The position numbers and the translations under genes were made by a program. Shown here in pieces: positions 50,634 through 59,815 of a DNA stretch of 64,000 nucleotides. The notes under the pieces were generated by a model. It was not told the DNA's origin, made no database searches, and saw only the letters and a program-made list of their open reading frames with translations. The stretch spans positions 1-64,000 of the forward strand of contig CAMIIO010000001.1 of assembly GCA_946221065.1 (NCBI GenBank), read 5' to 3'. The first letter of the stretch is position 1; each line of letters begins with the position of its first letter. Origin of the DNA: an uncultured Rothia sp. Its GTDB lineage: Bacteria; Actinomycetota; Actinomycetes; Actinomycetales; Micrococcaceae.

Positions 50634-52106
50634 GTGCCAAGCAACGCACACACCCACTCGATGGAGGCTGAGCAAGAAGGCTCCCTCCAACGCGGTCTGA
50701 GCAACCGCCATATTCAGCTCATTGCCATCGGCGGTGCTATTGGTACCGGCCTTTTTATGGGTTCCGGTAAAACCATTCACCTTACCGGTCCGTCCATTCT
50801 TTTTGTTTACATGATTATTGGTATGGCAATTTTCTTGGTGCTTCGCGCCATGGGAGAATTGCTTCTTTCCAATCTCAGCTATAAATCATTCTCCGATTTC
50901 GCTTCGGACATTCTGGGTCCCGGCGCGGGATTTTTTGTGGGCTGGTCCTACTGGTTTACCTGGGTGGTGACGGCGGTTGCCGACGTCATCGCAATCACCG
51001 GATACACCAAGTTCTGGTGGCCAGAAATGCCGCACTGGATTCCCGCTATCCTTGTTATTCTGCTCTTCCTCGCACTGAACTTACCGTCCGTGAAGAGCTT
51101 TGGCGAGATTGAGTTCTGGTTCGCTCTCATCAAAATTGTAGCTATTCTTGGTCTCATTATTGTTGGTGCCTTCATGGTTGCCACTAGCTTTACTTCTCCT
51201 TCGGGAAACACCGCGCAGGTTTCAAATCTGTGGGAGCACGGCGGCTGGTTCCCGCACGGCGCTGTAGGCTTCCTCGGTGCCTTCCAGATTGCTTTGTTTG
51301 CTTTCTTGGGTTCCGAGCTCGTAGGTACTGCTGCCGCAGAAACAGCGGACCCGGACGTTACGTTGCCGCGTGCTATTAACGCCGTACCCATCCGTATCAT
51401 TCTGTTCTACGTGCTAACCCTTGCAATTATTCTTATGGTGACTCCCTGGACGGAAATCGTTCCCGAGAACAGCCCGTTCGTTACCATGTTCAGCCTCGCC
51501 GGCTTGGGCTTTGCTGCCTCACTCATTAACTTTGTGGTGCTCACCTCCGCCGCGTCTTCGGGTAACTCGGGTATTTTCTCTACTTCCCGCATGATTTACG
51601 GTTTGGCTGAGGAAGGTTCGGCTCCCGGTATCTTTGCTAAGCTCAGCAAGAACGGTGTGCCCCGCAACGCGTTGTTCCTTACCGCAGTGCTGTTGCTTTC
51701 CTCGTTGATTCTGCTCTACGCCGGTGACTCCGTAATCGCAGCGTTCACCCTGGTAACCACCGTTGCAGCTATCTTGGCGATCTTTAACTGGTGCATGATC
51801 TTGGTGTCGTACATTGCCTATCGTCGCAAGTTCCCCGAGCGTCACGCTCGTTCAACGTACAAGATGCCCGGTGGCGTTATTGCCTGCTACGTCGTGTTGG
51901 CGTTCTTCTTCTTTATGCTGGTAGTGCTGGGCTTCTATGAAGACACCCGAGCCGCCCTCTTTGCTATGCCACTCTGGTTTATTATTCTGGCTATTGGCTG
52001 GTACTTTGTGCGCAAGCACCCCAACCACCATGCTCTACAGGAGAAGGCTAAGCAGACCCGTACCGCTGCTATCCAGCAGGTTGATGAACCTAAGAAGAAT
52101 AAGTAA
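50634..52106 (+). CDS. Amino-acid permease, CycA-like (D-serine/D-alanine/glycine)
   Basis: A 12-helix APC permease of 490 residues. RGLSNRHIQLIAIGGAIGTG is the AAT-family opening, LGSELVGTAAAETADP holds the helix-6 substrate motif, and ITGYTKFWWPEMPHWIPA is characteristic of CycA. The start is GTG 50634, decided by GGAGGA 5 bases ahead; an ATG-like frame further upstream is not supported. The C-terminal tail is Lys-rich. Palindromic operator-like sites lie upstream. Confidence 0.91.
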   Translation: MPSNAHTHSMEAEQEGSLQRGLSNRHIQLIAIGGAIGTGLFMGSGKTIHLTGPSILFVYMIIGMAIFLVLRAMGELLLSNLSYKSFSDFASDILGPGAGFFVGWSYWFTWVVTAVADVIAITGYTKFWWPEMPHWIPAILVILLFLALNLPSVKSFGEIEFWFALIKIVAILGLIIVGAFMVATSFTSPSGNTAQVSNLWEHGGWFPHGAVGFLGAFQIALFAFLGSELVGTAAAETADPDVTLPRAINAVPIRIILFYVLTLAIILMVTPWTEIVPENSPFVTMFSLAGLGFAASLINFVVLTSAASSGNSGIFSTSRMIYGLAEEGSAPGIFAKLSKNGVPRNALFLTAVLLLSSLILLYAGDSVIAAFTLVTTVAAILAIFNWCMILVSYIAYRRKFPERHARSTYKMPGGVIACYVVLAFFFFMLVVLGFYEDTRAALFAMPLWFIILAIGWYFVRKHPNHHALQEKAKQTRTAAIQQVDEPKKNK

Positions 52107-52167
52107 TTATCTCTCTGATAAATATCTCATAAGTATTTGATGAATAAATATTCATCAAGGTTCTTAA

Positions 52168-52215
52168 AATCATGAAGGGACGCTCCGGATTATTCCGGGG
52201 CGTCCCTTCATGATT
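52168..52215. terminator. Bidirectional terminator after CycA-like gene
   Basis: AATCATGAAGGGACGC and GCGTCCCTTCATGATT pair around an inner CCGGA/TCCGG stem, between convergent genes. Confidence 0.88.
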
Positions 52216-52233
52216 GACTAGAAAAATAGCGGA

Positions 52234-53052
52234 CTAATGCACAATAGGGGAGCGATAAGCGGGTTGTTCCGGGCAGGTATCAAGCACCTGGTGCATAGCC
52301 TTCTTCTCTGCGGGAGTCACCCACAGATTGTAGGCGGCTTTTACCGATACCTGCCTGGCCACATACTCGCACCGGTAGCCGGGCTGGGGGAGCCACTGGG
52401 CGGCGTCGGAGTCGGACTTGACGGTATTCGCTGTACGATCGGTTGCCTGTAGATTCAGCGGGTCATTCGCTAGCGCAGCCCGCTGCGACTCGCTAAGCAG
52501 GGTAGCACCCGTTTGCCACGCATTAGAAAGAGCCACCACATGATCAATAGGGATTGCCTGGCTACTGGTACTTCCGCGGGTAAATTCAATACGATCTCCC
52601 GTATATGGATCCGTGAGCTCCCCGGAGAGTACCTGGCAGTTATTCTCTGCGCGCTTGACGTTGTGTAGATCGCGCGCCAAAATATCGTTGCGCTGATCGC
52701 AACCGTTACGGTCTATATCTGCCCACGCCTTTCCATAAAGATCACGGGAGTATCCGGTGCCATCTACACGTTCACGAACCTGCAGAGTGTCTAAAACAGT
52801 ATCTGCGGTTGAGTAGGTTTCAATGCCGCTACCGGCAAACCCGGTACTAACGGGCGTACCCGGATCGCGTAGGGCATCGAGTGCTTCTTCCCAGTCCCAG
52901 TGATGCTGGCTGAGCCACCACAGCCCACCCAGCAGGAGCGCTGCAAGAAAGGCAAGGCTCAGATAAAAGCGTACTTTTTGCGGAAGTTTCTGTACTCGAA
53001 GCCGGTAGAAAGAAGTATTTTTTGACCGATAGTTTTTACTGCGCGCTGCCAC
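52234..53052 (-). CDS. Membrane-anchored HNH nuclease (DUF1524 type)
   Basis: A 272-residue protein with one N-terminal helix (29-47) and a large outside domain. The HNH core is AIPIDHVVALSNAW (Asp170-His171), NDPLNLQATDRTANTVKSD (Asn200, Asn209) and a Cys pair (DRNGCDQ; YRCEYVA). This is the DUF1524/GmrSD C-terminal-like nuclease found in many secreted actinobacterial proteins. It may degrade extracellular DNA for food or act as a weapon; neither is shown. The start GTG 53052 directly follows the stop of the upstream gene, so the two form a unit. Confidence 0.85.
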   Translation of the reverse strand: MAARSKNYRSKNTSFYRLRVQKLPQKVRFYLSLAFLAALLLGGLWWLSQHHWDWEEALDALRDPGTPVSTGFAGSGIETYSTADTVLDTLQVRERVDGTGYSRDLYGKAWADIDRNGCDQRNDILARDLHNVKRAENNCQVLSGELTDPYTGDRIEFTRGSTSSQAIPIDHVVALSNAWQTGATLLSESQRAALANDPLNLQATDRTANTVKSDSDAAQWLPQPGYRCEYVARQVSVKAAYNLWVTPAEKKAMHQVLDTCPEQPAYRSPIVH

Positions 53053-54513
53053 TTATTTTTTGAGCTCTGGGTCGATGGATATATTGGGGCTCTTAGAGTG
53101 TACCTGGTGCGGCTGAACCATAGGAACGGATCCTGTGGACGGGTTAGCAATATCTGCCTCGGGAGAAGCCGCCGGGTCATCAGACTGGAAGTAATCGGGG
53201 CTTTGGCAGCCCATCCCTAAGCGCATGGCCTCAATAATTTGCTGCGCGGCGTCTTGCGGGTCAAGAAAATTCTGGCTCCAGGCAAGGTTGCCGTCCCGGG
53301 GCTCTGCCCAATTGTGCTCAATCAGGTAGTCAATGTCGTAGTCGGGTTCGAACGTTGTGAAGTCGTAGGAGTCCGTGAGCTCACAGAGGTAACCACCCGG
53401 CGAGCGCATAATAGCGGCGTAGGGGGTGTATTCGTCGTATTCTTCGGCTTGGGGGGTGATGTAGTAGATGCGCAGGGTTTGGTTCCATGGCAGTTCCTGT
53501 AGGCGTCCGGTGAGGACGTCGGTGAGGGCGGTCCATGCTTGACGTTGGAGTTCGGCGGGAGTGGGCGAGGGGGTGCGTACCACTCCGATGCCTTGTGCGT
53601 TGAGGTCTTCAATGCGCATGCGTCCGGTGGGGGTTCCTGTGGGGGGTGAATGCACGGGGACGGCTCGGGCGGCACCCATGTGTAGGGCGTCGTTGACCAT
53701 GCGGCGACCAAGTTTGAGGGCGCGGTGCCATGAGCCGTATTTTCCGCGGACGGTGCCCAGAAGCGGTACGCGCCCTAGCTGGTTGCGGGCTACTGCCCAC
53801 GCGCCGTAGAGAAGTACGGTTGGGCGGCGGTCGTAGCGGATGCAGTAACTGAGAAATTCTCCGAGGGCGTTGCGGAAGGTTCGGTCTGTGAGAGACGCGG
53901 GGGCAAGTGTGAGTTCGAGGTCTTCTAGATCTGGGGGGCAGATGCCTACGCGCAACAGTGCGCTGCTGAAGCTTCCTTCACCCAGGCGGTCTTCAATGAT
54001 CATCCGGTTGGGCGGCCAGGTGAGTACGCCGTCGGAGATGTTTTGTGCTTCGTCGGGGAGGTTTTCGAGAAAGTCGTCGTAGCTTGCCTCATCTAGGCGG
54101 ATGTAGGGGTTGGCTGAGAGATGTTTGAGTGCTGCTCCGCAGCGGCTCATAATGGAGGCAATGGTTTCGGGGCTTACTCCGGCGGTTTCGAAGAGTCGCG
54201 GGAGGTCTTGGGCAATAATAGGATCCAGTTTGACTACCGTGTATTCGCGGTCGGGTTCTAGATCGTGGGTGATGGCGACGGCGTACCAGAGGGCGGCTGC
54301 CATCATGACGTTGTTGAGGATGTGTTCTTTACGGCCCACAAAGGTCCAGTTGCCGGAGTAGATGGCGCGGTGTACGTTATCGCTGTTTACCTCGGGGTAG
54401 ACCGAAACAAGGCGACTGTATGCTTCGGAGGGGGTCCAACCTGCGGAGGCTAGTTCATCAAGAAGGGGGGAAAATTCGTTGATGAAGTCTTCATAGGTGC
54501 CTTGGTCAGCCAC
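53053..54513 (-). CDS. Uncharacterised protein with DNA-binding-like repeats, paired with HNH nuclease
   Basis: About 486 residues. I do not recognise the whole protein. Two segments resemble the short repeats seen in homing-endonuclease-associated modules: LTWPPNRMIIEDRLGEGSFS (near 165-184) and a second around KYGSWHRALKLG (257-268). The C-terminal part (YLCELTDSYDF, then IEHNWAEPRDGN and DPQDAAQQIIEAMRLG) is like TY-Chap-type domains. No signal peptide is present. An ATG at 54579 is in frame, but GTG 54513 with GGAGAAAG upstream is preferred. The HNH nuclease gene starts right at its stop. Confidence 0.6.
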   Translation of the reverse strand: MADQGTYEDFINEFSPLLDELASAGWTPSEAYSRLVSVYPEVNSDNVHRAIYSGNWTFVGRKEHILNNVMMAAALWYAVAITHDLEPDREYTVVKLDPIIAQDLPRLFETAGVSPETIASIMSRCGAALKHLSANPYIRLDEASYDDFLENLPDEAQNISDGVLTWPPNRMIIEDRLGEGSFSSALLRVGICPPDLEDLELTLAPASLTDRTFRNALGEFLSYCIRYDRRPTVLLYGAWAVARNQLGRVPLLGTVRGKYGSWHRALKLGRRMVNDALHMGAARAVPVHSPPTGTPTGRMRIEDLNAQGIGVVRTPSPTPAELQRQAWTALTDVLTGRLQELPWNQTLRIYYITPQAEEYDEYTPYAAIMRSPGGYLCELTDSYDFTTFEPDYDIDYLIEHNWAEPRDGNLAWSQNFLDPQDAAQQIIEAMRLGMGCQSPDYFQSDDPAASPEADIANPSTGSVPMVQPHQVHSKSPNISIDPELKK

Positions 54514-54760
54514 AATACATGCTTCTTTCTCCGTGGTGCGGGCATGGGGTACATCGAAGAACGGGTTTCGCGGACGCAAAGAATAAGTGTTCTGTATAAG
54601 ACTTTAGTCTGGGCGGTAGGGGCATTCAAACTTCTTGGCACTATTGGCCGGTATTGGGGGGTTCCATGACTTTTTACGACGTGCGCAAGGCCTTATACGT
54701 AAGAAGATGATGGCTGCGCAGAGATTAGCTGAAGCAGATAACAAATGAGAGACTAGGGTT

Positions 54761-57127
54761 ATGAGTTTAGGTAGCACGGTTGAACGGGATATTGAGAAGG
54801 CGTTAGCCCGCGAGTTGGGGTTTTCGGCGCGCGAGGTGCGTGCTGCCGTCGAGCTTTTGGATTCTGGTGCTACCGTGCCGTTTATTGCTCGTTATCGTAA
54901 GGAAGTCACGGGCGGGTTGAGTGATGTTGCCTTGCGCGCCTTGAGTGAGCGTTTAGGGTATTTGCGGGAGCTTGAGGAGCGCCGGGGGCAGGTGCTGGCG
55001 TTGCTAGAGGATCGCGGGGTTTTGGAGCAGTCTTTGCGGGCTTCGGTGTTTGCTGCGTCTTCTAAGAATGAATTGGAGTCGCTGTATGCCCCGTATAAGG
55101 TGGCTCGGCGGACTAAGGCGCAGATTGCGTTGGAGGCGGGGCTGGAGCCGCTGGTAGATGATTTGTTGGAAGTGCCGCTGGCCGATTTGCAGGATATTGC
55201 TGCGGCGTATATTCATCCGGTGCTACCTGGCGCTTTGGAGGACACCGCGGTGCCGGACGCTCAGGCAGCGCTTGCCGGTGCTAGGGCGATTTTGCAGGAG
55301 TATGCGCTGTATGATCATCAGCTCATGGATGAGTTGCGCACGATGTTGTGGGAGACGGGCGTGGTTACTTCGCGGGCGGTTTCTGCGGTGGTGGATCAGG
55401 GTGGTGCGCACAGTCGCGAGGTGAGTAAGTTTTCCGATTATTTTGAGTTCTCGGAGCCTATCCGTAAAATTCCTTCGCACCGTGTGCTGGCTTTGTTGCG
55501 TGCCGAGAAGGCGGGGGTGGTGAAGGTACACCTGGATGTTGCCGAGGTTCCCGGGCCCAAAACGGGTTTGAAGGGGCAGGACTTGGTTCGTCATGAGTCC
55601 CTGCGAGAAGAGTATGAGCACGCGCGCCGCGGCTTTGAATCGAAGATCGCCATTGATTTAGGCATTCCGGTGCAGGTGTTGAACACGGTTTCTGACGACG
55701 AGCGTGTGCTCGGGTGGCTTGCCACCACAGTACGTACTGCGTGGCGGCAGCGAATTTTGCCTCGCCTTGCTACGGAGGTTCGGACCGCTCTTTTTGAGCG
55801 TGCCGAGAAATCCGCGGTAGAGGTTTTTGCTTCCAACCTGAAAGATTTGCTGCTGGCGGCTCCTGCCGGGCAGCGCACGGTGCTGGGGCTGGATCCGGGG
55901 ATTCGTACCGGCGTCAAAGTAGCTGTTATTTCACCTACCGGTGCGGTGTTGGACACCGCCGTTATTTACCCGCACGCGCCAAAAAACCAGTGGGGCCAGT
56001 CGCTGGCAACCTTGCGTCATATGATTCTTAAGCACCAGGTGGAGCTGATTGCCATTGGCAACGGCACCGCTTCTCGCGAAACTGATCGGCTGGCTGGGGA
56101 ACTGATTTCCTCTTTCATTGCCGACGGCGTGGAAGGCCTGCAAAAAGTTACTGTTTCAGAAGCAGGGGCTTCGGTGTACTCGGCGTCGGCGCTTGCCACT
56201 GAGGAGCTGCCGGAGTTAGATGTTTCTTTGCGCGGTGCCGTCTCTATTGCACGCCGCCTGCAAGACCCGCTGGCGGAGCTGGTCAAAATTGATCCGCAAT
56301 CTATTGGTGTGGGCCAGTACCAGCACGATATTTCTCAGAGGCTTCTTGCCCGCACACTTCAGGCAACCGTAGAGGACTGCGTGAACGCGGTGGGCGTGTG
56401 GGTGAACTCGGCCTCTCCTGCCTTGCTGGCACACGTTGCCGGTTTGAACCGTACCCTAGGTGAGAATATCGTGGCATACCGGGAGGAGCACGGCCCTTTT
56501 CGCTCCCGCACAGAGTTGCTGAACGTTCCGCGTTTGGGTCCCAAAGCTTTTGAACAGGCAGCCGGTTTTATCCGTATTACCGGCGGGGAGGAGCCGCTGG
56601 ACGCTTCCGGGGTTCACCCCGAAGCCTACGACGTCGCCCGGCAGGTTGTGCGCGATTCCGGTGGGCTACAGGGCAGTTCTGTTCCGGCAGAAGCACTCGC
56701 GGCTCTTAACCCGGCAGATTATGCGACTGAGCGATTTGGTTTGCCCACCGTGCGCGATATTTTTGCCGAGTTGGAACGTCCGGGTAGGGACCCGCGTCCT
56801 GAGTTCACCACCGCAGAATTTGATCCCGGCGTAAATACCATTGAGGACGTCAAACCCGGGATGGTTTTGCAGGGAACTGTCTCTAATGTGGCGGCCTTTG
56901 GGGCGTTTGTGGATATTGGTGTTCACCAGGACGGACTGGTGCATATCTCGCAAATGAGCACAGGGTATGTGGATAACCCGCATAACATTGTGCGCTCGGG
57001 GGAGGTTGTTACGGTTCGGATAACCGAGGTGCATCCGGAGCGCAAGCGTATCTCGCTTTCACTGATTATTGACGATGCTCAGCGGGGTTCTGCACGCAAA
57101 CCGACTGCTCGACGTCGTCGGCGCTAG
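54761..57127 (+). CDS. tex: Tex-family RNA-binding transcription accessory protein
   Basis: A 788-residue cytoplasmic protein. The N-terminal Tex domain opens with ALARELGFSAREVRAAVELL and VPFIARYRKEVTGGLSD. A YqgF-like nuclease fold follows (TVLGLDPGIRTGVKVAVI), then a helix-hairpin-helix pair (LNVPRLGPKAFEQAAGFIRI), and an S1 RNA-binding domain near the end (VLQGTVSNVAAFGAFVDIGV). The tail is Arg-rich. TAGGGTT ahead of the ATG is a weak ribosome-binding site. It is convergent with the GtrA gene, and the two stops overlap by 4 bases. Confidence 0.96.
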   Translation: MSLGSTVERDIEKALARELGFSAREVRAAVELLDSGATVPFIARYRKEVTGGLSDVALRALSERLGYLRELEERRGQVLALLEDRGVLEQSLRASVFAASSKNELESLYAPYKVARRTKAQIALEAGLEPLVDDLLEVPLADLQDIAAAYIHPVLPGALEDTAVPDAQAALAGARAILQEYALYDHQLMDELRTMLWETGVVTSRAVSAVVDQGGAHSREVSKFSDYFEFSEPIRKIPSHRVLALLRAEKAGVVKVHLDVAEVPGPKTGLKGQDLVRHESLREEYEHARRGFESKIAIDLGIPVQVLNTVSDDERVLGWLATTVRTAWRQRILPRLATEVRTALFERAEKSAVEVFASNLKDLLLAAPAGQRTVLGLDPGIRTGVKVAVISPTGAVLDTAVIYPHAPKNQWGQSLATLRHMILKHQVELIAIGNGTASRETDRLAGELISSFIADGVEGLQKVTVSEAGASVYSASALATEELPELDVSLRGAVSIARRLQDPLAELVKIDPQSIGVGQYQHDISQRLLARTLQATVEDCVNAVGVWVNSASPALLAHVAGLNRTLGENIVAYREEHGPFRSRTELLNVPRLGPKAFEQAAGFIRITGGEEPLDASGVHPEAYDVARQVVRDSGGLQGSSVPAEALAALNPADYATERFGLPTVRDIFAELERPGRDPRPEFTTAEFDPGVNTIEDVKPGMVLQGTVSNVAAFGAFVDIGVHQDGLVHISQMSTGYVDNPHNIVRSGEVVTVRITEVHPERKRISLSLIIDDAQRGSARKPTARRRRR

Positions 57128-57690
57128 GCTGCTTTTCTGGAGGCTCTTTGCGGGGAATTAACTGTGGGTAGCGGGCGGGTAAGCGGGACTACCTCGGTTA
57201 GCTGTGCGGATTGGCGTGCTTGCTTACCGTGAAAGACAAAGCGATCTAGCGCCCAGTAGCGGAAGACCATCGCTAGGAGAGTGCCCAGGATAGGGCCCGC
57301 CATGAAGTCACAAAATTCTTGGACTGCAAAGGTTACGTAAGGCATTTCTAGGTGAAAAACATAGCGGGAAATCCACTGTGGAGTGGCATTAATCACGATT
57401 CCGCCCAGCGTGACGAGGATAAAGCCCACCATTTCGCGAGATTTTGTGCCACCGCCGGCGTCTTTCCAGGTCCACTGTGCGGAGAGGATATAGGAGACGA
57501 CGGAGGCAACCATGGTGGCTATGAGGAGGGCGGTGGTGGGTTTATGGGTGAGGATTGTAAATTTAAGGCCATAATTTACCGCCATAGTGAGAACAAAGCA
57601 GAAGCCACCCACAAGCAAGAAACGAATTTTTTCGCTTTCTAAAAGTTTTTTGGTAGTTGCTATCACGGGGTTACTCTTTTCTACTGCCAT
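57124..57690 (-). CDS. GtrA-family membrane protein
   Basis: A 188-residue protein with four transmembrane helices: FLLVGGFCFVLTMAVNYGL, ALLIATMVASVVSYILSAQW and two more. FLLVGG, SYILSAQWTWK and FRYWALDRFVF are GtrA signatures. The family moves or anchors lipid-linked sugars in surface glycan synthesis. AAGG precedes ATG 57690. Its last codons overlap the tex stop by 4 bases. Confidence 0.9.
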   Translation of the reverse strand: MAVEKSNPVIATTKKLLESEKIRFLLVGGFCFVLTMAVNYGLKFTILTHKPTTALLIATMVASVVSYILSAQWTWKDAGGGTKSREMVGFILVTLGGIVINATPQWISRYVFHLEMPYVTFAVQEFCDFMAGPILGTLLAMVFRYWALDRFVFHGKQARQSAQLTEVVPLTRPLPTVNSPQRASRKAA

Positions 57691-57878
57691 GCTGCCTTGG
57701 GGCACTTTCCCGGCGGGAAAGATGCATCTTTGGCGGATTCGAGCCAGTGCCCGAATACTTCAAATTAGCACCGGTAGATTGAGAAACCCTGAGAATTTGG
57801 GCTCAAAACGATAACTTTCCTGGGTAAGTAATTAGTGAGTAGCTACCTGCGAAAAATAGGGGTGCACAGGTGAGATAG

Positions 57879-57919
57879 AAACGCCGGGGCGTCTCCGGAG
57901 CAAGCAGAGACACTCCGGC
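57879..57919 (-). terminator. Terminator after first aldo-keto reductase gene
   Basis: On the minus strand CGCCGGAGTGTCTC pairs with GAGACGCCCCGGCG (two imperfect positions) and is followed by TTTCTAT. It lies 20 bases past the reductase stop. Confidence 0.75.
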
Positions 57920-57938
57920 GGGATACTAGGTGAGGTGC

Positions 57939-58775
57939 TTAGAAGTCACAGTCCTTGGGGTCGGGGCCAATACGGCCGTCGTCGGTGGAAAGCCCTGAGA
58001 TTCGCGTGATTTCGTCCTCGGTGAGGTGAAGCTCTAGCGCGTTAAAGTTCTCCACAATACGTTCGGGAGTAACCGACTTGGGAATCACCACGTTGCCCAA
58101 CGCCAGGTGCCAGGCGATAACCACCTGCGCCGCGGTGGCGTTATGCTCCCGAGCAATTTCTACAATGGTGGGATTCTCTAGCAGCTCTTTACCCTGCCCC
58201 AGCGGTGACCACGCCTCGGTAAGAATACCGAACTCCTGGTGAACCTTGCGTAGCTCCGCCTGATTGAAGAAGGGGTGCAGTTCAATCTGATGAATTGCGG
58301 GAACTACGCCGGTTGCCTCGATAATCTCCCGTAGCTGCTCCTCGGGGAAGTTAGAGACACCAATCGAGCGTACTTTCCCCTCCTTCTGTAGCTCGATGAG
58401 CTCCTTCCAGGTTTCCAGGTAAAGCCCCTGAGCAGGCTTTGCCCAGTGAACCAGAAGCAGATCAAGCGGCTTGGAAAGCCCAAGCTTTTCGACGGACTCG
58501 GCAAAGGACGAGCGAGTCTTTTCGGCGCCCTGGTTAGAGTTCCAAATTTTGGTGGTCACAAAGACGTCGTCCTCGCTGACCGAAGAGTTGGCGATACCGC
58601 GGCCCACTCCGGCTTCGTTGCCGTAGGCCTGCGCGGTATCTACGTGGCGGAACCCGGCGTCGAGCGCGAGTCCCACAACTTTTTCCGCCGTCTCATCCTC
58701 AACCTGCCACACGCCGTAGCCGAGCTGAGGAATCTTGTTGCCGTCATTGAAGGTTAGGGTGTTGAACGTGGGCAT
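57939..58775 (-). CDS. Aldo/keto reductase
   Basis: A 278-residue NADPH-dependent reductase of the (beta/alpha)8 fold, close to 2,5-diketo-gluconate reductases. The catalytic tetrad is Asp46, Tyr51, Lys76 and His110, in FRHVDTAQAYGNE, VFVTTKIW and LLVHWAKP. VIPKSVTPERIVENFNAL is the NADPH-binding signature. AAAGGACTCTC precedes the ATG. It lies 58 bases after a paralogue on the same strand. Confidence 0.93.
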   Translation of the reverse strand: MPTFNTLTFNDGNKIPQLGYGVWQVEDETAEKVVGLALDAGFRHVDTAQAYGNEAGVGRGIANSSVSEDDVFVTTKIWNSNQGAEKTRSSFAESVEKLGLSKPLDLLLVHWAKPAQGLYLETWKELIELQKEGKVRSIGVSNFPEEQLREIIEATGVVPAIHQIELHPFFNQAELRKVHQEFGILTEAWSPLGQGKELLENPTIVEIAREHNATAAQVVIAWHLALGNVVIPKSVTPERIVENFNALELHLTEDEITRISGLSTDDGRIGPDPKDCDF

Positions 58776-58833
58776 GAGAGTCCTTTCATCGCGGTAAAAC
58801 TTTCACTATCAAGCATACGCGCTGTGGGTGTAC

Positions 58834-59715
58834 CTATGTAGGCCACACAGAAAAAGAGAGCCGATCCGAATACTCGGGAGCACCCACATCGCCCACCGCA
58901 GGATCAGCACCCAGCCGCTCACCCTGCGGTAAAGAACTCAGCTCACGAATCTCTGCCTCCGAAAGCTCCAGCTCCAAAGCCGCAAAATTCTGCGTAATAC
59001 GCCCCGGAGTAACCGATTTAGGAATCACCACGTTACCCAGCGCCAAATGCCAGGCAAGCACCACCTGCGCCGGAGTGACGTCGTGCGCCCGCGCAACCTG
59101 CGCCACGACGTCGTCACCAAGATCCTTGCCCCGGCCCAGTGGGGACCACGCCTCGGTTAAAATCCCACGCTCGGCATTCTCAGCACGCTGTTCAGCCTGA
59201 TTGAGAAGCGGGTGCAACTCAATCTGGTGTACTACCGGGACCACACCGCTAGGAGCCAGCTCATCAATCTGGGCGGTGGTGAAATTAGAAACGCCAACCG
59301 AACGTACCAGCCCGCGCTCACGCAACTCAATCAACGCATCCCACGATTGCCTATACTTGCCCAAACCCGGTTGCGCCCAATGAATTAAATACAGGTCAAA
59401 ATACTCCTGACCGGCAATCTCTAGCGAGCGCTCGCACGCCTCAAGAGCCGTCTTAAACCCCTGGTCGGTGTTCCAGAGTTTGCCGGTGAGAAAAAGATCT
59501 TCCCGCGTGATTCCCGATTCGTTGAGGGCGGCGCCTACCTGCCGTTCGTTCTTGTAGATGGTGGCGGTATCGAAGTGACGGTAGCCCGTCTCAAGGGCGA
59601 TAGTAACGACGTCTTGCGTGCGTTCCTGCGTGATGGCACATACCCCGAAGCCTAGCTGGGGGATACGGTTGCCGTCGGAAAGGGTGAGCGAGGGTGATAG
59701 TAGAGATGAGGTCAT
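58834..59715 (-). CDS. Aldo/keto reductase (paralogue)
   Basis: A 293-residue paralogue of the next gene, with tetrad Asp49, Tyr54, Lys79 and His112 (YRHFDTATIYKNE, LFLTGKLW, LIHWAQPG) and the NADPH motif VIPKSVTPGRITQNFAAL. It differs mostly in the C-terminal loop that shapes the substrate pocket. There is no ribosome-binding site at ATG 59715, but TAGAAT lies 7 bases ahead (59723-59728), so the mRNA is probably leaderless. The pair looks like a local duplication with divergence. Confidence 0.92.
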   Translation of the reverse strand: MTSSLLSPSLTLSDGNRIPQLGFGVCAITQERTQDVVTIALETGYRHFDTATIYKNERQVGAALNESGITREDLFLTGKLWNTDQGFKTALEACERSLEIAGQEYFDLYLIHWAQPGLGKYRQSWDALIELRERGLVRSVGVSNFTTAQIDELAPSGVVPVVHQIELHPLLNQAEQRAENAERGILTEAWSPLGRGKDLGDDVVAQVARAHDVTPAQVVLAWHLALGNVVIPKSVTPGRITQNFAALELELSEAEIRELSSLPQGERLGADPAVGDVGAPEYSDRLSFSVWPT

Positions 59716-59815
59716 GGAGGCAATTCTAGGTGATGGGAAAGCCGGGCTGTGTTGAGGTGCGGACTTGCACCGCTTAGATTGGATAACACAACCCGCTGAT
59801 GTTAGGTGATTTTTG

